From positions 1 through 64,000 of the forward strand of contig OX345649.1 of the NCBI GenBank assembly GCA_947044365.1: a stretch of 64,000 nt of DNA, written 5' to 3'. Below, one piece after another: positions 49,367-60,735 of the stretch. Positions within the stretch are counted from its first letter, which is position 1, and the number at the start of each line of letters is the position of its first letter. The position numbers and the translations under genes were made by a program. The notes beneath the pieces were generated by a model. The model had not been told where the DNA came from, searched no databases, and worked only from the letters and a program-made list of their open reading frames with translations. This stretch comes from Petrosia ficiformis (taxonomy: Eukaryota > Porifera > Demospongiae > Haplosclerida > Petrosiidae).

Positions 49367-52300
49367 AGTAGTAGAACACAATGTACTATATAATATTAAT
49401 TGATGAAATACAATATAAGAACAATACATTTAGTTGTTGTGTATAAAAGAAGCTATAACTATCAGTTAATAATAGATTCTCTCGGCTACTAGACATATTC
49501 CAGAACTTTATAGGAGGACTCTCATCGGATATTTTCAAGGTGGTGGTTGGAATGGAGTTTGACTGTCAATAATTTAATGATACCACCATCTTCTGTCTCC
49601 AATAGATTTCCAAATTCATCAGCAGATATAAACAGTAATGATCGTGAACAACCTAAGTACAAATACTCGTAACAATAACCAGTATATTAAGTTATATATT
49701 ACATTGGCTAAAGAACCAAAGTGTTAAGCCATGTAACGGTATCCGACATATAATCTCTTAGTCAAAAGAATAGCTATTTCCAGCAACTTACTGAATGCAG
49801 AGTAAGATGGTTGCATGTGAGGTTTGTAAAATTGAGGAACAGTTACCAAAGAAAAGAAGAAAATTAAAAAAAAAGTACCAAGGCTATAGTACATGGTCTG
49901 ATTAGAATTTCCAGAGAATATTAAAATGCTCATGGTTCCTACAAACCACATTTCTACTCAAAAACCATAACAAGGACATCACTATGTAACTCTAGAAACA
50001 CTTTCGGAAAAATGTTTTTTCCCAGTCAGAAAACAAGTACAAAAGCTATAGTACATGATTTGATTAGAATTTCAAGAGGACACTAAAATGCTCACAGTTA
50101 CTACAAACAACATTTCTGATCAAAAATACTGTAGAATCATAACAAGGACATCCCTATGTAACTCTATATAGGAACAGTTTCAGGAAAATGTTTTTTTCCA
50201 GTCAGAAAACTAGTACCAAGGCTATAGTTCATGGTTCAAAGTCAATTTTAAGAGAATACTAAAGCGCTCATGGTTCCTACAAACAACATTTCTGATCAAA
50301 AACACTGCAGAATCATAACAAGGACATCACCATGTAACTCTAGGAACAGTTTCATGAAAATGTTTTTTCCAGTCAAAAATTAAGTACCAAGGCTATAGTT
50401 CAAGGTTCGATTACAATATGAAATATCAGTACCAAGGCTATTCTATATATAGTTCAGTGTAAAAATTCAGAATACCAAAATGCTCACAGTTCTAACAGAT
50501 AATATTATTGACCCAAATCACTTTGTAAACGCAGTAAGGACATCATTATCTAACTTCAGAAACAGCTTCAGCCTTTTGTAATTGCATATCTAATTATAAT
50601 TAGCAACAAAATTCATTACTGAGCCAATATTAGCAATACCTACAGTTGGAGAGTTGATATATATTCAATTTCAAATGATATAATGACATGTGATTTGTAA
50701 AATCACTTTCATGAACATCAATACTACAAATGAATAGATATACACACAAGAATTGTCCTCATATATGACAAAACAATGCAATCTGTACATACCATTAAAG
50801 ATTTACTTTGACCATATGATATCCCCACATAATACTCCAACACAACAGTATGAATCTCTATATCATCATCAGAATACTTGATTTAGAGGGTCAGTAGTAA
50901 CATGCAACAGCAAAGCAATAGAGTCTGCAACACGTTGAGTGCATAACTGGTGTCACCCACTGACATACATTATTAATGAGATTCATAGGTCAATATCTAA
51001 ACCCACAAGTGTAGCATGTGAAGAGGATCTAGGAAATTGAACCTAGCCTGGTCACCTGGGCTGTGGTTGCTTGCCCCTTTGGTCTTCAGTGTGAGTTTCT
51101 CATTGCCTTCAAGGTCAGTCGTCTTGTACGGCCCTCTTTTGATGGGGGACTGGGATGCCGGCAACTGTTCCTCTCCATGGAATTAGCTTGCAGTGGCTCC
51201 CAATGACTGGTTTTTTTGCAATGTGTAGTAAACCAGATACTTTTATTAACTAATACTACTAAATATAGTAACTCTAGATCTACTAAAGATAGTAATAATA
51301 CTAACTGTACTAATACTAACAACTTTAGTAACATTACTAATGTTACTAAATATAGTAAGCAGTACTAAATCTACTAAACACAGTAATAGTAGCATTACTG
51401 ACACTACTAAATAATGTAAATATGTCCTAAATTACTATAATATTACTGAATATAGTAAATAATTGGTGGGTGCGAGACTATACTATATAGACCTACTGTA
51501 GCAGAAATTATATGTACATGCACATATGTCTAATTAACTGTACACTTTATACAGTAATGAACTAATAATGATAACAGAGTAAAAAACCAGAAAGCTTTTA
51601 ACAGTAGTGTTTTAACCTAAAGCACAACCACATTCATCAATAGCAAGTATATAGTTATTAATTAAAATTGACATCAGTGAATGTTTCAATAACTGATGTA
51701 GTAGGAACTCGTTATTTGAGGGATAAAGATAATATAACTAATGGCAAATGTGGCAGCTGAACACCTCCTACACACCTATCAACATTAATAATTATCTAAA
51801 ACCATAATAATTACTTTTATATAGTCTATGTTAAAATCGGTTACTTACTTTTTCAAGCTGTATTGATGAATTATCACATTGCATATATTCCCAATGGTCT
51901 TCTTTGTAACACTTAGGAAATCCACACAAACACTCCAGTATGCATATTATATCTATTACAACAGGTCCTGATCATTACAAGAGAAATATTATACCATCTC
52001 TATTATAATTTACCATTTGGGCCTTTCACTGACATCGTTATTCTCTTAATTGTCATTGTCACCCTCTATATAGAAATGATAACATTTTAGATGTCTTGAA
52101 ATTACAGTAATTGCCATTGCATTCTCCAACATACTTTCCAACATTGAATTTTTCTTGTCCAATTGTGCATGATTTGAATAGTTTTTTATTACTTAATAAT
52201 TATAGTGAGAAAACTTTACCAGTACATGTTTCAACAACCGATGTATGTAGTACCGTATGAGGAATACATTCCGTTAGTCTATTAATAATACAACTAACAC

Positions 52301-52570
52301 AATTGTTTAAATACCATAAGTATGTTATATTAGTAACCTTGTTAGTAACCTAGTATTAATTTACTAATACTACAATAGATCTCATATAACTGCCAAATAA
52401 ATCATGAATGGAAACACGATAAGGAATTATCAAAGACACATGGTAGTTGGAATCAGAAAAATCACGGATGTCGTCTTAACATACGTATATAGTACACTGA
52501 TCAACACTTAACTGAAGTAGTATATATACCCAAATGAGTTTGTTAAAGCAATATAACTTTGTATGAATAT
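49367..52570. other. AT-rich flank with satellite relics, no gene
   Basis: Old copies of the ~181-bp satellite lie at about 49850-50560 (CTATAGTTCATGG, ACATTTCTGATCAAAAA). At 51240-51465 short TACTAAA/TTAGTA words recur. A GC-richer segment at about 51045-51190 is unlike its surroundings and may be part of an unknown dispersed repeat. The 82-aa frame across it looks accidental. Confidence 0.55.
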
Positions 52571-52580
52571 TCAATATATA

Positions 52581-53911
52581 TTATCTAGAACAGCAGTCAA
52601 TTGGTGTTCTTTTCTTTGTATTATTTTCATCATTTACATGAACTCCTATGTAATTAGTATTATAATTATGAATAATCACATTTCACTTGAGTTATATTAA
52701 TATAAGCTTACTAATAAGTGTTGACTTTTCAATGACATTATGTGCTAATTCAATTTTCTTTAAACTACTGATTTCCTTTTGAATCAAATTTTCAAAAGTT
52801 GTGATGGTTATTCTGTTGAATAGATCACTCACATTCTGTCCTATAAGTGCAAATAAATAAGCATTGTAACATAATACCAGAAATTAGGGTGATACGTTTA
52901 TAATAATTGCCTCTACCTGTTTTGGCTGATGTCATCCATAGTTCAGCAGAATATTCAACTGCATAATCAACAGCTATTTTCTGTGCATCAGTAACATCTG
53001 ACTGAACATTAAAAATAAAATCATTTAATTTATTATAATGAAACTTACCAACATATCTTTCTTTGTGCCAACCAGAAATAGCTCAAAATCGTTTGCACAT
53101 TTCTCATTAGCTTCATACAACCATTCTCTAATTTCAATTAGGAGTCAATTAATACAATTACTACATAAACAACAACCTGGTCTTCTCAAGTGTCTCTAAG
53201 CATGCATTTAAATCAAACACCAGCACAACAGCTACAATATTAAATTATGAAATTATATCAACTCAAAGTACATAAAATACCATTAGCACCACGAAAGTAT
53301 GGAGTTGTAACACCTCTAAATCTCTCAGCGCCAGCAGTATCCCAACTATAATATGCATAATAAACACCAGAATGATATTTTCAATTGCTATACTTACAGT
53401 TGAAGATTTACAGGTATACCCAAAACACTGCATTTTTCTACCTCAAAATCTACACCAATTGTTGATTTGTAGTTCCTCTCAAATATATCGTGACAGTACC
53501 TGTATAAATTATACAGCTGACTACTACACTTTCAGAGTAATAATCTTTACTCCACTTGCACTAGAGTAAACTGTTTGCATACCTTAGTAAAAGGGAAGTC
53601 TTGCCTACACCAGGAGCACCAATTATAATAACTTTTGCTGACCTTGCTGAGAATGTCCCTGTGCTGTTATGAGAATTTTAAAAATAAAGAATAATCTCAA
53701 AAATGACATTTACAATACTTTTGAGTACTATTTGCTTGGAGAGAGTCACAGTATTCTATAACATCAACTTTGAACTGCGTTTGTTTTGACCATCGTCCTG
53801 ACTCAGCATAAAATGGCTACAAAGTAAAGGAAACATTCAATAGACATAGGTACTACTCATAAACTGACTCACTGTAACATAATTGTTGATAGTTCTTACT
53901 GGTCTTGCCAT
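52581..53911 (-). CDS. Rab34/Rab36-like small GTPase, ten exons, 265 aa
   Basis: Exons: 53911-53873, 53816-53714, 53658-53583, 53499-53398, 53345-53281, 53231-53177, 53127-53049, 53001-52917, 52840-52712, 52645-52581 (798 nt). Motifs in order: P-loop IIIGAPGVGKTSLLLR, switch I YKSTIGVDFEVEK, WDTAGAERFRGV, VLVFDLNA, guanine motif LVGTKKDML, and MTSAKTG. An N-terminal extension of about 50 residues and the phrase VLGIPVNLQLWDTAG fit the Rab34/Rab36 group (about 260 aa in vertebrates). The last exon, found through a GTAAGC donor at 52711, supplies the prenylated tail IDCCSR. Rab34/36 proteins act in lysosome positioning and membrane traffic, and Rab34 in cilium formation. Oddity: the switch II Gln of DTAGQE is Ala, which normally slows GTP hydrolysis. 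It shares a ~150-bp promoter region with the phosphatase gene. Confidence 0.88.
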
Positions 53912-53951
53912 TCTGTTATAATGCGTGGGACGATAATTTTTGTCGATTTAT

Positions 53952-53962
53952 TGCGCATGCGC
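53952..53962. promoter_or_regulatory. NRF1-type palindrome in a bidirectional promoter
   Basis: TGCGCATGCGC fits the NRF1/alpha-PAL consensus and is the only GC-rich palindrome in the 152 bp between the divergent Rab (ATG 53911, minus) and phosphatase (ATG 54064, plus) start codons. A role in both directions is inference. Confidence 0.55.
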
Positions 53963-54063
53963 TTTCGCTGTATTAATATTAATTCTTTTGTGGGTGGGTG
54001 AGAAAGAAGTAGTCATCATATTATTCACCAGCGTCCGATCTCATAAGATATACTCTGTACACT

Positions 54064-55743
54064 ATGGCCACCAAGCGGTGGTTTCACCCTAATCTGAATG
54101 GAACAGACGCTGAAAGGTTGCTGATGGAAAAGGGCTCAGACGGAAGCTTTTTAACACGTCCGAGTCAACACAATCCTGGTGATTTCACCCTCTCTGCGAG
54201 GAGAGGCAATGAAGTAACGAATATCCGGATTCAGAATCAAGGTGATTTTTATGATCTGTATGGGGGAGAAAAATTCGCCACCTTGTCGGAATTAATCCAG
54301 TATTATACAGAAAATCCTGGTCAGCTGAAAGAAAAGAATGGAGCTGTAATCCATTTGACCAATCCTTTGAATTGTGAAGAGGTAACTACCGAGAGATGGT
54401 ATCATGGAGGCATCAATGGACGTGAAGCAGAGGTCTTACTTATGAATAAAGGTCAAGATGGTAGCTATCTTGTGCGCTCTTCGTCTCATAGTCCAGGTAA
54501 CTATGTTCTGTCAGCACGTGTTGCAGATGAGGTTTCTCATGTGATTATACGGCATCGTGATAACAAATTTGACATGGGGGGTGGGCCACAATTTCGGACA
54601 CTCAATGACTTGGTAGAGCATTATAAGAAAAATCCTCTCATTGAAACGAGTGGGCGGGTCATTTACCTGAAGCTTCCTTTCCATAGCACTTCCTTTCTTC
54701 CTCTACATATCAAGCAACGTGTTACTGAGCTTGAAAAGCAGAATCAGGACATGTATGGAAAAGCTGGGTTTTGGGAAGAATTTGAACAAATGCAGCAACA
54801 GGAATGTAGACATCTTTACAGTCGCAAAGAGGGAGTGAAGCCAGAAAATCGACCAAAGAATCGTTTCAAAAATATTCTACCATTTGACCACACACGAGTT
54901 GCTCTCGATGCTGATCCTGATGTCCCTGGTTCTACTTATATTAATGCTAATTATATTAGTGGAGAAATCCCAGGATCAGAATTTTGCTATATTGCTACTC
55001 AGGGATGTTTACCAACAACAATTGTTGATTTCTGGCGTATGGTCTGGCAAGAAAAGAGTCTGGTGATTGTAATGATAACAAATGAAGTAGAGAGAGGTCG
55101 AAACAAGTGTGCTCATTACTGGCCTGGTCCAGAAGAACCATGCATGTATGGTTCACTCCAGATAACAAATCTGGAAGAAACTATTCTTCCGCATTATATT
55201 CTTCGACATGTTCTAGTTACTAACCTTAGTGATAGTCAGAAGGAAGAACGACACGTATTTCAGTATCATTTCAAAGCATGGCCTGATCATGGTGTTCCAC
55301 AAGATCCAGGTGTGGTTCTGGGGTTTATGGAAGATATAAATGCAAAGGTAGCTGATATAAAGAACGAAAGTTTGAATCTTGGTCCAACAGTAGTTCACTG
55401 TAGTGCTGGTATTGGTCGTACTGGAACATACATCATCATAGACCTCATCATTAAGCTTATCGAGCATCAGGGATGGGATAATGAGATAGATGTACAACGT
55501 AGTGTTCAGATAGCTCGTGGCCAGCGATCAGGCATGGTTCAGACAGAACAACAGTACAAGTTTGTTTATCGAGCAATTCTTCATTATGTGGAGGCTAATC
55601 AGCAACGTATGCAAGCAGCTACTGGTACCAACTACGACAATTTCCAGTTTCCTATGTTGGGAGGTCAAGAGTCACTTTATGGAAATGTTCCTTCCTTAAA
55701 TGGTAAGGAGAAAGCACCTTCTATACCTCCTAAATCTCAATGA
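54064..55743 (+). CDS. PTPN11-like: SHP-type non-receptor protein tyrosine phosphatase, 559 aa, single exon
   Basis: Two SH2 domains precede one PTP domain, the layout of SHP1/SHP2 and corkscrew. N-SH2 is about residues 4-100 ([25 protein letters not shown], and [16 protein letters not shown], which in SHP2 plugs the active site). C-SH2 is about 112-208 ([24 protein letters not shown]). The PTP domain has [28 protein letters not shown] and [10 protein letters not shown] with catalytic Cys446, plus the Q-loop TEQQYKFVY. The short tail keeps two tyrosines, NYDNF and LYGNV, both fitting the pYxN Grb2-binding pattern of the SHP2 tail. Expected role: recruited to phosphorylated receptors or adaptors to promote Ras/MAPK signalling, autoinhibited until SH2 binding. 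It is intronless although most neighbours are rich in introns. Confidence 0.95.
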   Translation: MATKRWFHPNLNGTDAERLLMEKGSDGSFLTRPSQHNPGDFTLSARRGNEVTNIRIQNQGDFYDLYGGEKFATLSELIQYYTENPGQLKEKNGAVIHLTNPLNCEEVTTERWYHGGINGREAEVLLMNKGQDGSYLVRSSSHSPGNYVLSARVADEVSHVIIRHRDNKFDMGGGPQFRTLNDLVEHYKKNPLIETSGRVIYLKLPFHSTSFLPLHIKQRVTELEKQNQDMYGKAGFWEEFEQMQQQECRHLYSRKEGVKPENRPKNRFKNILPFDHTRVALDADPDVPGSTYINANYISGEIPGSEFCYIATQGCLPTTIVDFWRMVWQEKSLVIVMITNEVERGRNKCAHYWPGPEEPCMYGSLQITNLEETILPHYILRHVLVTNLSDSQKEERHVFQYHFKAWPDHGVPQDPGVVLGFMEDINAKVADIKNESLNLGPTVVHCSAGIGRTGTYIIIDLIIKLIEHQGWDNEIDVQRSVQIARGQRSGMVQTEQQYKFVYRAILHYVEANQQRMQAATGTNYDNFQFPMLGGQESLYGNVPSLNGKEKAPSIPPKSQ

Positions 55744-55873
55744 ACATAATGATTGCTTGGAATTTGAATACCGATTTGTGTGTTAGTAATTTTTTTTTGT
55801 TTTTAATACTGAATTTTATTATACATGATGATAATAATTATCACATATTTGTTTAGTGAATATTGTTAAAAAA

Positions 55874-57147
55874 TCAATCTGACTTCACGACGATATCCCG
55901 CACACTTTGAAATCCACTAATTAATGTACCAAGTTGTAGTTTCTCGGAGCAGCCAATAGACATATTAAACCTATTAAAATTATTATGAATATCTGTTGAT
56001 ATGAAAAGGATGTCTTACTCTGTGCGAGCTAACTTGTCTAAAAGTTTCATTCGTACATTAGCTGGAAACTCGACTATACCAAAAGATAAAAATGCATTAA
56101 AGATGTACAATTTATAATTGTACCTCTGTGAATAAAATTATGAACTTGTGTAATAATATCTTCAAGAGCTAGTCCTTTGGAAGTTTTCAAATCAGAAATA
56201 TCTGAAGTATACAATGATTTATCATGTTATTCACTGTATTCAGTATAATCATACATTGATAAGCAACACTAAATGGTTCACTAAGCATCCACTCTACTAT
56301 TTGAGTGATATCACTTGGCAGTGGCTGACCAGTACAGGAATATACACTTTTTTCACTGACTTCATCATATGCCATGAATGTACTCTGTTATTAAAAGATA
56401 ATTAGTTCACAACAATACTTAATTGTTGAAACCTGAAGAATGTTAACAGCTTTTCTCATATCCCCTTGAGATAAAGTAATAACACTTTGTAATCCAGCAT
56501 CTTCCATCACTACTCTAAACAACACATCTCAATGTGGAATAAATATACAATAACTATACTAACCCCTCCTCATTAGCAATGTAATTAAGACGTGAAACCA
56601 TTTGTTCTGGTGATAGGGGTCCAAACCGAAATCTAGTACATCTTGACTGTACAGCAGGAATTATTTTTGACAAGTAATTACAAATTAAACAGAACCGAAC
56701 ATTTTCTGTGAATTTCTCAATAACTAACAAAGTAATCAGATTATAACGGCCACTCGTTTGAATATGTACTGACCTCTTCTGAGGGCATTCTGAGCATCTT
56801 TAGTCATTGCATCAGCTTCATCTAATATTATTAGTTTATAACCAGAACTGAAAATTGTCCGTGTACTAGCAAAACTCATTATTGGTCCACGGACAATGCC
56901 AATTCCTCTATCATCAGATGCATTCAACTATTAATATAAATTTATATAATTATAATTATAATGTTTTATTACCTCTAAGATCATCGTATTCAATTCCTTT
57001 GGTTTATAAATCATCTTTGCACAAGCCAATACAGTACTTGTTTTACCAGTTCCAGGAGGGCCATAAAATAACAAGTGTGGTAATCGATCTTCAGTGATGA
57101 ATCGCTGTACTAATAAATATTACAATGTTTATATGTGCTTGTTTAAT

Positions 57148-57213
<66 letters not shown>

Positions 57214-57379
57214 TATATATATATATATATACTCATTGTCTGTCTAACTTGTGCTAATAATTTCATGATGTGATATAAGATCATTTAAGTGATGTGGTCG
57301 ATATTTTTCTACCCTGAGTAGAACAACAACAATTAGATATCATATAAGTATATTTGACCTACCATGGGAGAGAAGCCAT
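55874..57379 (-). CDS. RFC5: Replication factor C subunit 5, ten exons, 324 aa
   Basis: Exons: 57379-57363, 57313-57249, 57109-56973, 56927-56774, 56723-56564, 56514-56433, 56384-56255, 56201-56124, 56073-56019, 55970-55874 (975 nt). Start [19 protein letters not shown]. Walker A is [17 protein letters not shown], then [20 protein letters not shown], Walker [11 protein letters not shown], the AQNALRR arginine segment, sensor-like [30 protein letters not shown] and [11 protein letters not shown]. It is close to human RFC5 (340 aa) throughout. As part of the five-subunit clamp loader it helps open and load PCNA onto primed DNA in the nucleus. It ends 130 bp from the convergent phosphatase gene and starts 33 bp from the divergent 7TM gene. 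Intron 2 contains a long (TA)n tract. Confidence 0.95.
57153..57232. repeat. (TA)n microsatellite in RFC5 intron 2
   Basis: About 75 bp of almost pure TA within the intron between 57110 and 57248. It is likely length-variable. Confidence 0.9.
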
Positions 57380-57391
57380 CTTTACTTTAGT

Positions 57392-57397
57392 CACGTG
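57392..57397. promoter_or_regulatory. CACGTG box between divergent RFC5 and 7TM start codons
   Basis: The 33 bp between the two start codons hold TCACGTGAT. CACGTG is the palindromic E-box bound by Myc/Max/USF-type factors. With so little space the site must lie within or next to both transcription starts. Confidence 0.5.
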
Positions 57398-57412
57398 ATT
57401 AAAAACTGCCTA

Positions 57413-57594
57413 ATGGATTTGTTGGAAGACAGTATTTCTTGTAATAATGATTCATATAATAATTCTACTGCCTTTGTAAGTTATCCTATTCTTTATTTAA
57501 ATAATTATATCCATAATACTCAGGCAGAACAAATTTCAATTATTCGAATAGTTACTTCATTGTTGAGGTTTGTTGTCCATACATGTATATATAT

Positions 57595-57647
<53 letters not shown>

Positions 57648-59350
57648 CATATATATAATTATATATAATTATTGTAATGAATTGTGATTATGGTGTCTAG
57701 AGTCCTGGTAACGGGACCAGTATATTAATTAGAAACGACCAAATTCCTCTAAACCATAGGGTCTCACGTAGTTAGAATTCCAATCTGAAAATTTTGATTT
57801 AGTGATCCTGCTCTTCCTCACACTGCATGGCTATAAACTAAAATAGTCAATTTGGTTTCATGTTATGATTATATGTTATCTATTAGCATATTTGGTGCTA
57901 GTTCCATAATCATTGCAGTATTTTTAACAGGAAAGCTAAGCAGTGCTGAAGTGAGTATTTTAATTATTGATCATGATCATGTGACATAATATTATAGGTA
58001 CACCCTTTATTCACACTTTCTGTTGGAGATTTCATTGTTTCTTGTACATGGTTGTTTGGAGGTGCTGTATGGATTCATAATAAAGAAAAGAACGCTGGAA
58101 ATGGACTAGGCTTGTGCTATGTTCTAGCACTTGCTACATTAGTGAGTTAGTCACATGTGTCATGTGACTATTTGATTCACTATCACATGCAGATCATTAG
58201 CATGGTAACGTATTTACTAACTGTTGTATATGCTGCACATGCTCTCATTAGAATGAGGGAAATTTACAAGAATAGAGGGAGACAATCACTGGTAGTAAAT
58301 TGGTCATTCAATAGTCACAATATCATTACATGATTTCACACAATAGGACTCGCATACTAAATGGTGGAGACATGTTCTTACTGCACTAATGTACATCATA
58401 TGTTGGTAAGTGGTTTGATTGACATAAGAAAGATGACACTATTATTTGTATAGGAGTCTACCTGCCCTACTTGTTCTTCCTGTAACAGAGTCTAAAGTAG
58501 GACTTGAAATATCTGATGACGCTTGTTGGTGAGTGTATATGTATGACAGTACTTAGTTAAATATTATTAATTTTTAGGTGTTTTATTGATTTCTTTAATA
58601 CTAGACCAGATAATGGAGTGAGATTTTTACAAATTCTTCTAATTATCTATTATTATTATTATTATTCTCCAGTTTAATTATAATCATTCAAATTTTGATA
58701 ATCTGGCTCTCATTATTGCTGGTTTTACTGGAATTTGGTTTGCTCTCTCTACTCTTATTATACTAGTATGTATTAATTATATTTAGATTCGTTGATTATG
58801 TCTTCTGTATAGGTAATCTATATATTGACGTTGTATTTAGCTTGGAAGGTATTAAAATTTCAGCAAAGTGATTAAGTGTAGTTGGTTATGTCATATGTTA
58901 TTATTTTATTGTTCTTATTTATAGTTACAATACAACAAGCAGAACAACGATCAGTTGAAGTTATTAAAAGACTTGTTGCCAGAGCTTCAGCATTCATCAT
59001 TATATTCTTCATATGTGGTTTCCCAGCATTTGTTGCCAGTATAGTGGTGTGGAAAGAAAGGACTGCACTAACAGTATTAGAGACACCAGATTTGGTTGTC
59101 CTCTATTGCCAAGTAGGTTATAATAATTATTCTTATAATCTTTCTGTCATAACTATTTGCAAAGGCATTAATTGGACCTCTGCAAGGGTTTCTGAATGCC
59201 ATTGTATATGGATGGTCCAGGAAAGAGTTTCGTAGAGCTATTCAAGTACCTGTTCGTGTTCGTATGAAATTTACCAGAGGTTCACAGTCTCGTATTGAAA
59301 CAGACAGAACAGGATTAATTAATGTCAGAGATTCTCCCACATATACCTAA
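57413..59350 (+). CDS. Seven-transmembrane protein, TMEM116-like, about ten or more exons
   Basis: Start MDLLEDSISCNNDSYNNSTAF, an N-terminus with several NxS/T sites. Exons visible after good acceptors include those beginning 57534, 57887 (IFGASSIIIAVFLTGKLSSA), about 58000 (VHPLFTLSVGDFIVSCTWLF), the IISMVTYLLTVVYAAHALIR exon, the WWRHVLTALMYIICW exon, LPALLVLPVTESK, NYNHSNFDNLALIIAGFTG, VIYILTLYLAWK, and the exon from about 58923 with RASAFIIIFFICGFPAFV. The last exon has GPLQGFLNAIVYGWSRKEF and a Ser/Thr tail, stopping at 59348-59350. The end of helix 7 and the YGW motif resemble TMEM116, an orphan GPCR-like protein; GPR157-like is the alternative. The ligand is unknown. A (TA)n tract fills intron 2. 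Confidence 0.72.
57583..57668. repeat. (TA)n microsatellite in the 7TM gene intron
   Basis: TA runs with a few ATAATA breaks in the intron after 57567. The 87-aa frame that reads through exon 1, intron 1 and this tract is not the real product. Confidence 0.9.
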
Positions 59351-59507
59351 GATGATGTGTTGTATGTATGTATATTGTGTTTCAATTTTTATACAATAAT
59401 TTTTACAATGTTACAATATTACATGGTTTGGAAAGTGACACATAATATATACACCAAATGAATAGTGCATACCACAATATCATTCTATTACTGGTATATG
59501 TATATAA

Positions 59508-60503
59508 TTAAGTGATAGTCATAATGTTTTCAATAAGGAGTGCTGAGAAATCTAATATATCGTCAGGCACAATACATGTTATCTGTGAGACAGCTTTCAC
59601 TATATTATCACTTCGAGTTTGGTTTAAAACAAATGCCGCTGCACCAATGACTGCTGAAGCTAATAGTATCAAGTCTGATTCTATTACAGGTTGTTTGTTA
59701 TTTTCATAAACCATTCCTGTTAATTTCACAAAGATTGTATTACTGCATGTATAGAAGACATCCAATACTTTGAGACCGACACCATGTAGCTGTTTAACAG
59801 GAAGTGATGGGTCATTATGTCCTAGCGTCTCAAGAATTATCTCAATATAATCAAGAGATGTCGGGTCATGTACATGAAATTCTAACGTTTTCAAAACTCT
59901 TATTTCAGACTGAACTAAACTACTTGGAGCATATCTAAAACCACATTTAGTTAGAAATGCACGTGCTTTGTTAATACTGACTATCTTGTAGTGAAGACTC
60001 AGCTTACTTGCTAGCTGTACGCACGTTACAGCTCTTAAAGATATTTGGTGCTTCAAACGTCCTTCAACCGTCTGCCAGTTAATAGGACTACTTGAGTTTT
60101 GGGTAGACTCTACATGTTCATACAATTCCATTACATGTTTAGTCATGAATCTATGGAACAAGTCAATAGCACGATACTGGACTTCATATGGTAGGTTGAA
60201 GTGATGACATAAATGGAAGAAATAAGACACGGCATTTGTGGTTTTGAAGCAGTAGTGAACTTCTTCTTTTCTCCCTGTTGATACAGCTATGTCATTCAGT
60301 TTTGCTAATGTTTCAAGTGATTGCTGTAGAAGTTCAGGACATAATCCACTGTTCCAGTGGTTAAATAAGGGTTCTGGAGGGGATGCAAAGAAATCACTCT
60401 TTGTATTCTGATGGGTTCCCCGTTCAGACAAGGGAGACATCTCGTTCATGAGGCCATTACTGCACAAATCTTCCATTGCTATCATAGTTTGTAAGGGCTG
60501 CAC
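59508..60503 (-). CDS. CNTD1: Cyclin N-terminal domain-containing protein 1, 331 aa, single exon
   Basis: Cyclin-box features run from about residue 50: a SLETLAKLNDIAVSTGRKEE lead-in, PYEVQYRAIDLFHRFMTKHV, RAVTCVQLASKLSLHYKIVS, TKCGFRYAPSSLVQSEIRVL and KTLEFHVHDPTSLDYIEII. Length matches human CNTD1 (about 330 aa) and resemblance extends to the C-terminus. In vertebrates and worms (COSA-1) this cyclin-like protein marks and matures meiotic crossovers. It is intronless here. It lies tail-to-tail with the 7TM gene (157 bp apart) and parallel to the T-box gene. In-frame ATGs at 60503 and 60476 both suit a start. Confidence 0.88.
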   Translation of the reverse strand: MQPLQTMIAMEDLCSNGLMNEMSPLSERGTHQNTKSDFFASPPEPLFNHWNSGLCPELLQQSLETLAKLNDIAVSTGRKEEVHYCFKTTNAVSYFFHLCHHFNLPYEVQYRAIDLFHRFMTKHVMELYEHVESTQNSSSPINWQTVEGRLKHQISLRAVTCVQLASKLSLHYKIVSINKARAFLTKCGFRYAPSSLVQSEIRVLKTLEFHVHDPTSLDYIEIILETLGHNDPSLPVKQLHGVGLKVLDVFYTCSNTIFVKLTGMVYENNKQPVIESDLILLASAVIGAAAFVLNQTRSDNIVKAVSQITCIVPDDILDFSALLIENIMTIT

Positions 60504-60735
60504 GTGTTAGTAATTACGTACCGCTGCAAATTACCGCCAATTATTTTCGTGAAAAAACAATAACAATAATAATTAAAAACAATTAAAAAATTAATGGATG
60601 TATATATAGGAGTTGTGACCACCAAAGTCAATGTACTTTAAGTACACATATATTCTTAGAATTTAACTTTGGTTGAGTAGAGCTGTTATAATTACAAATT
60701 CGTACAAAATGTTGCAGTGATTGAACAAGTATTTG

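Noticed and set aside
51086..51334. An 82-aa minus-strand frame
   Set aside because: The Leu/Val-rich first half comes from TACTAAA-type repeats and the rest matches no family I know. No exon signals.
52660..52712. Rab protein ending at an in-frame stop without cysteines (a non-prenylated Rab)
   Set aside because: A good GTAAGC donor lies just before that stop, and an in-phase final exon supplies CCSR, so the unprenylated form is probably intron read-through.
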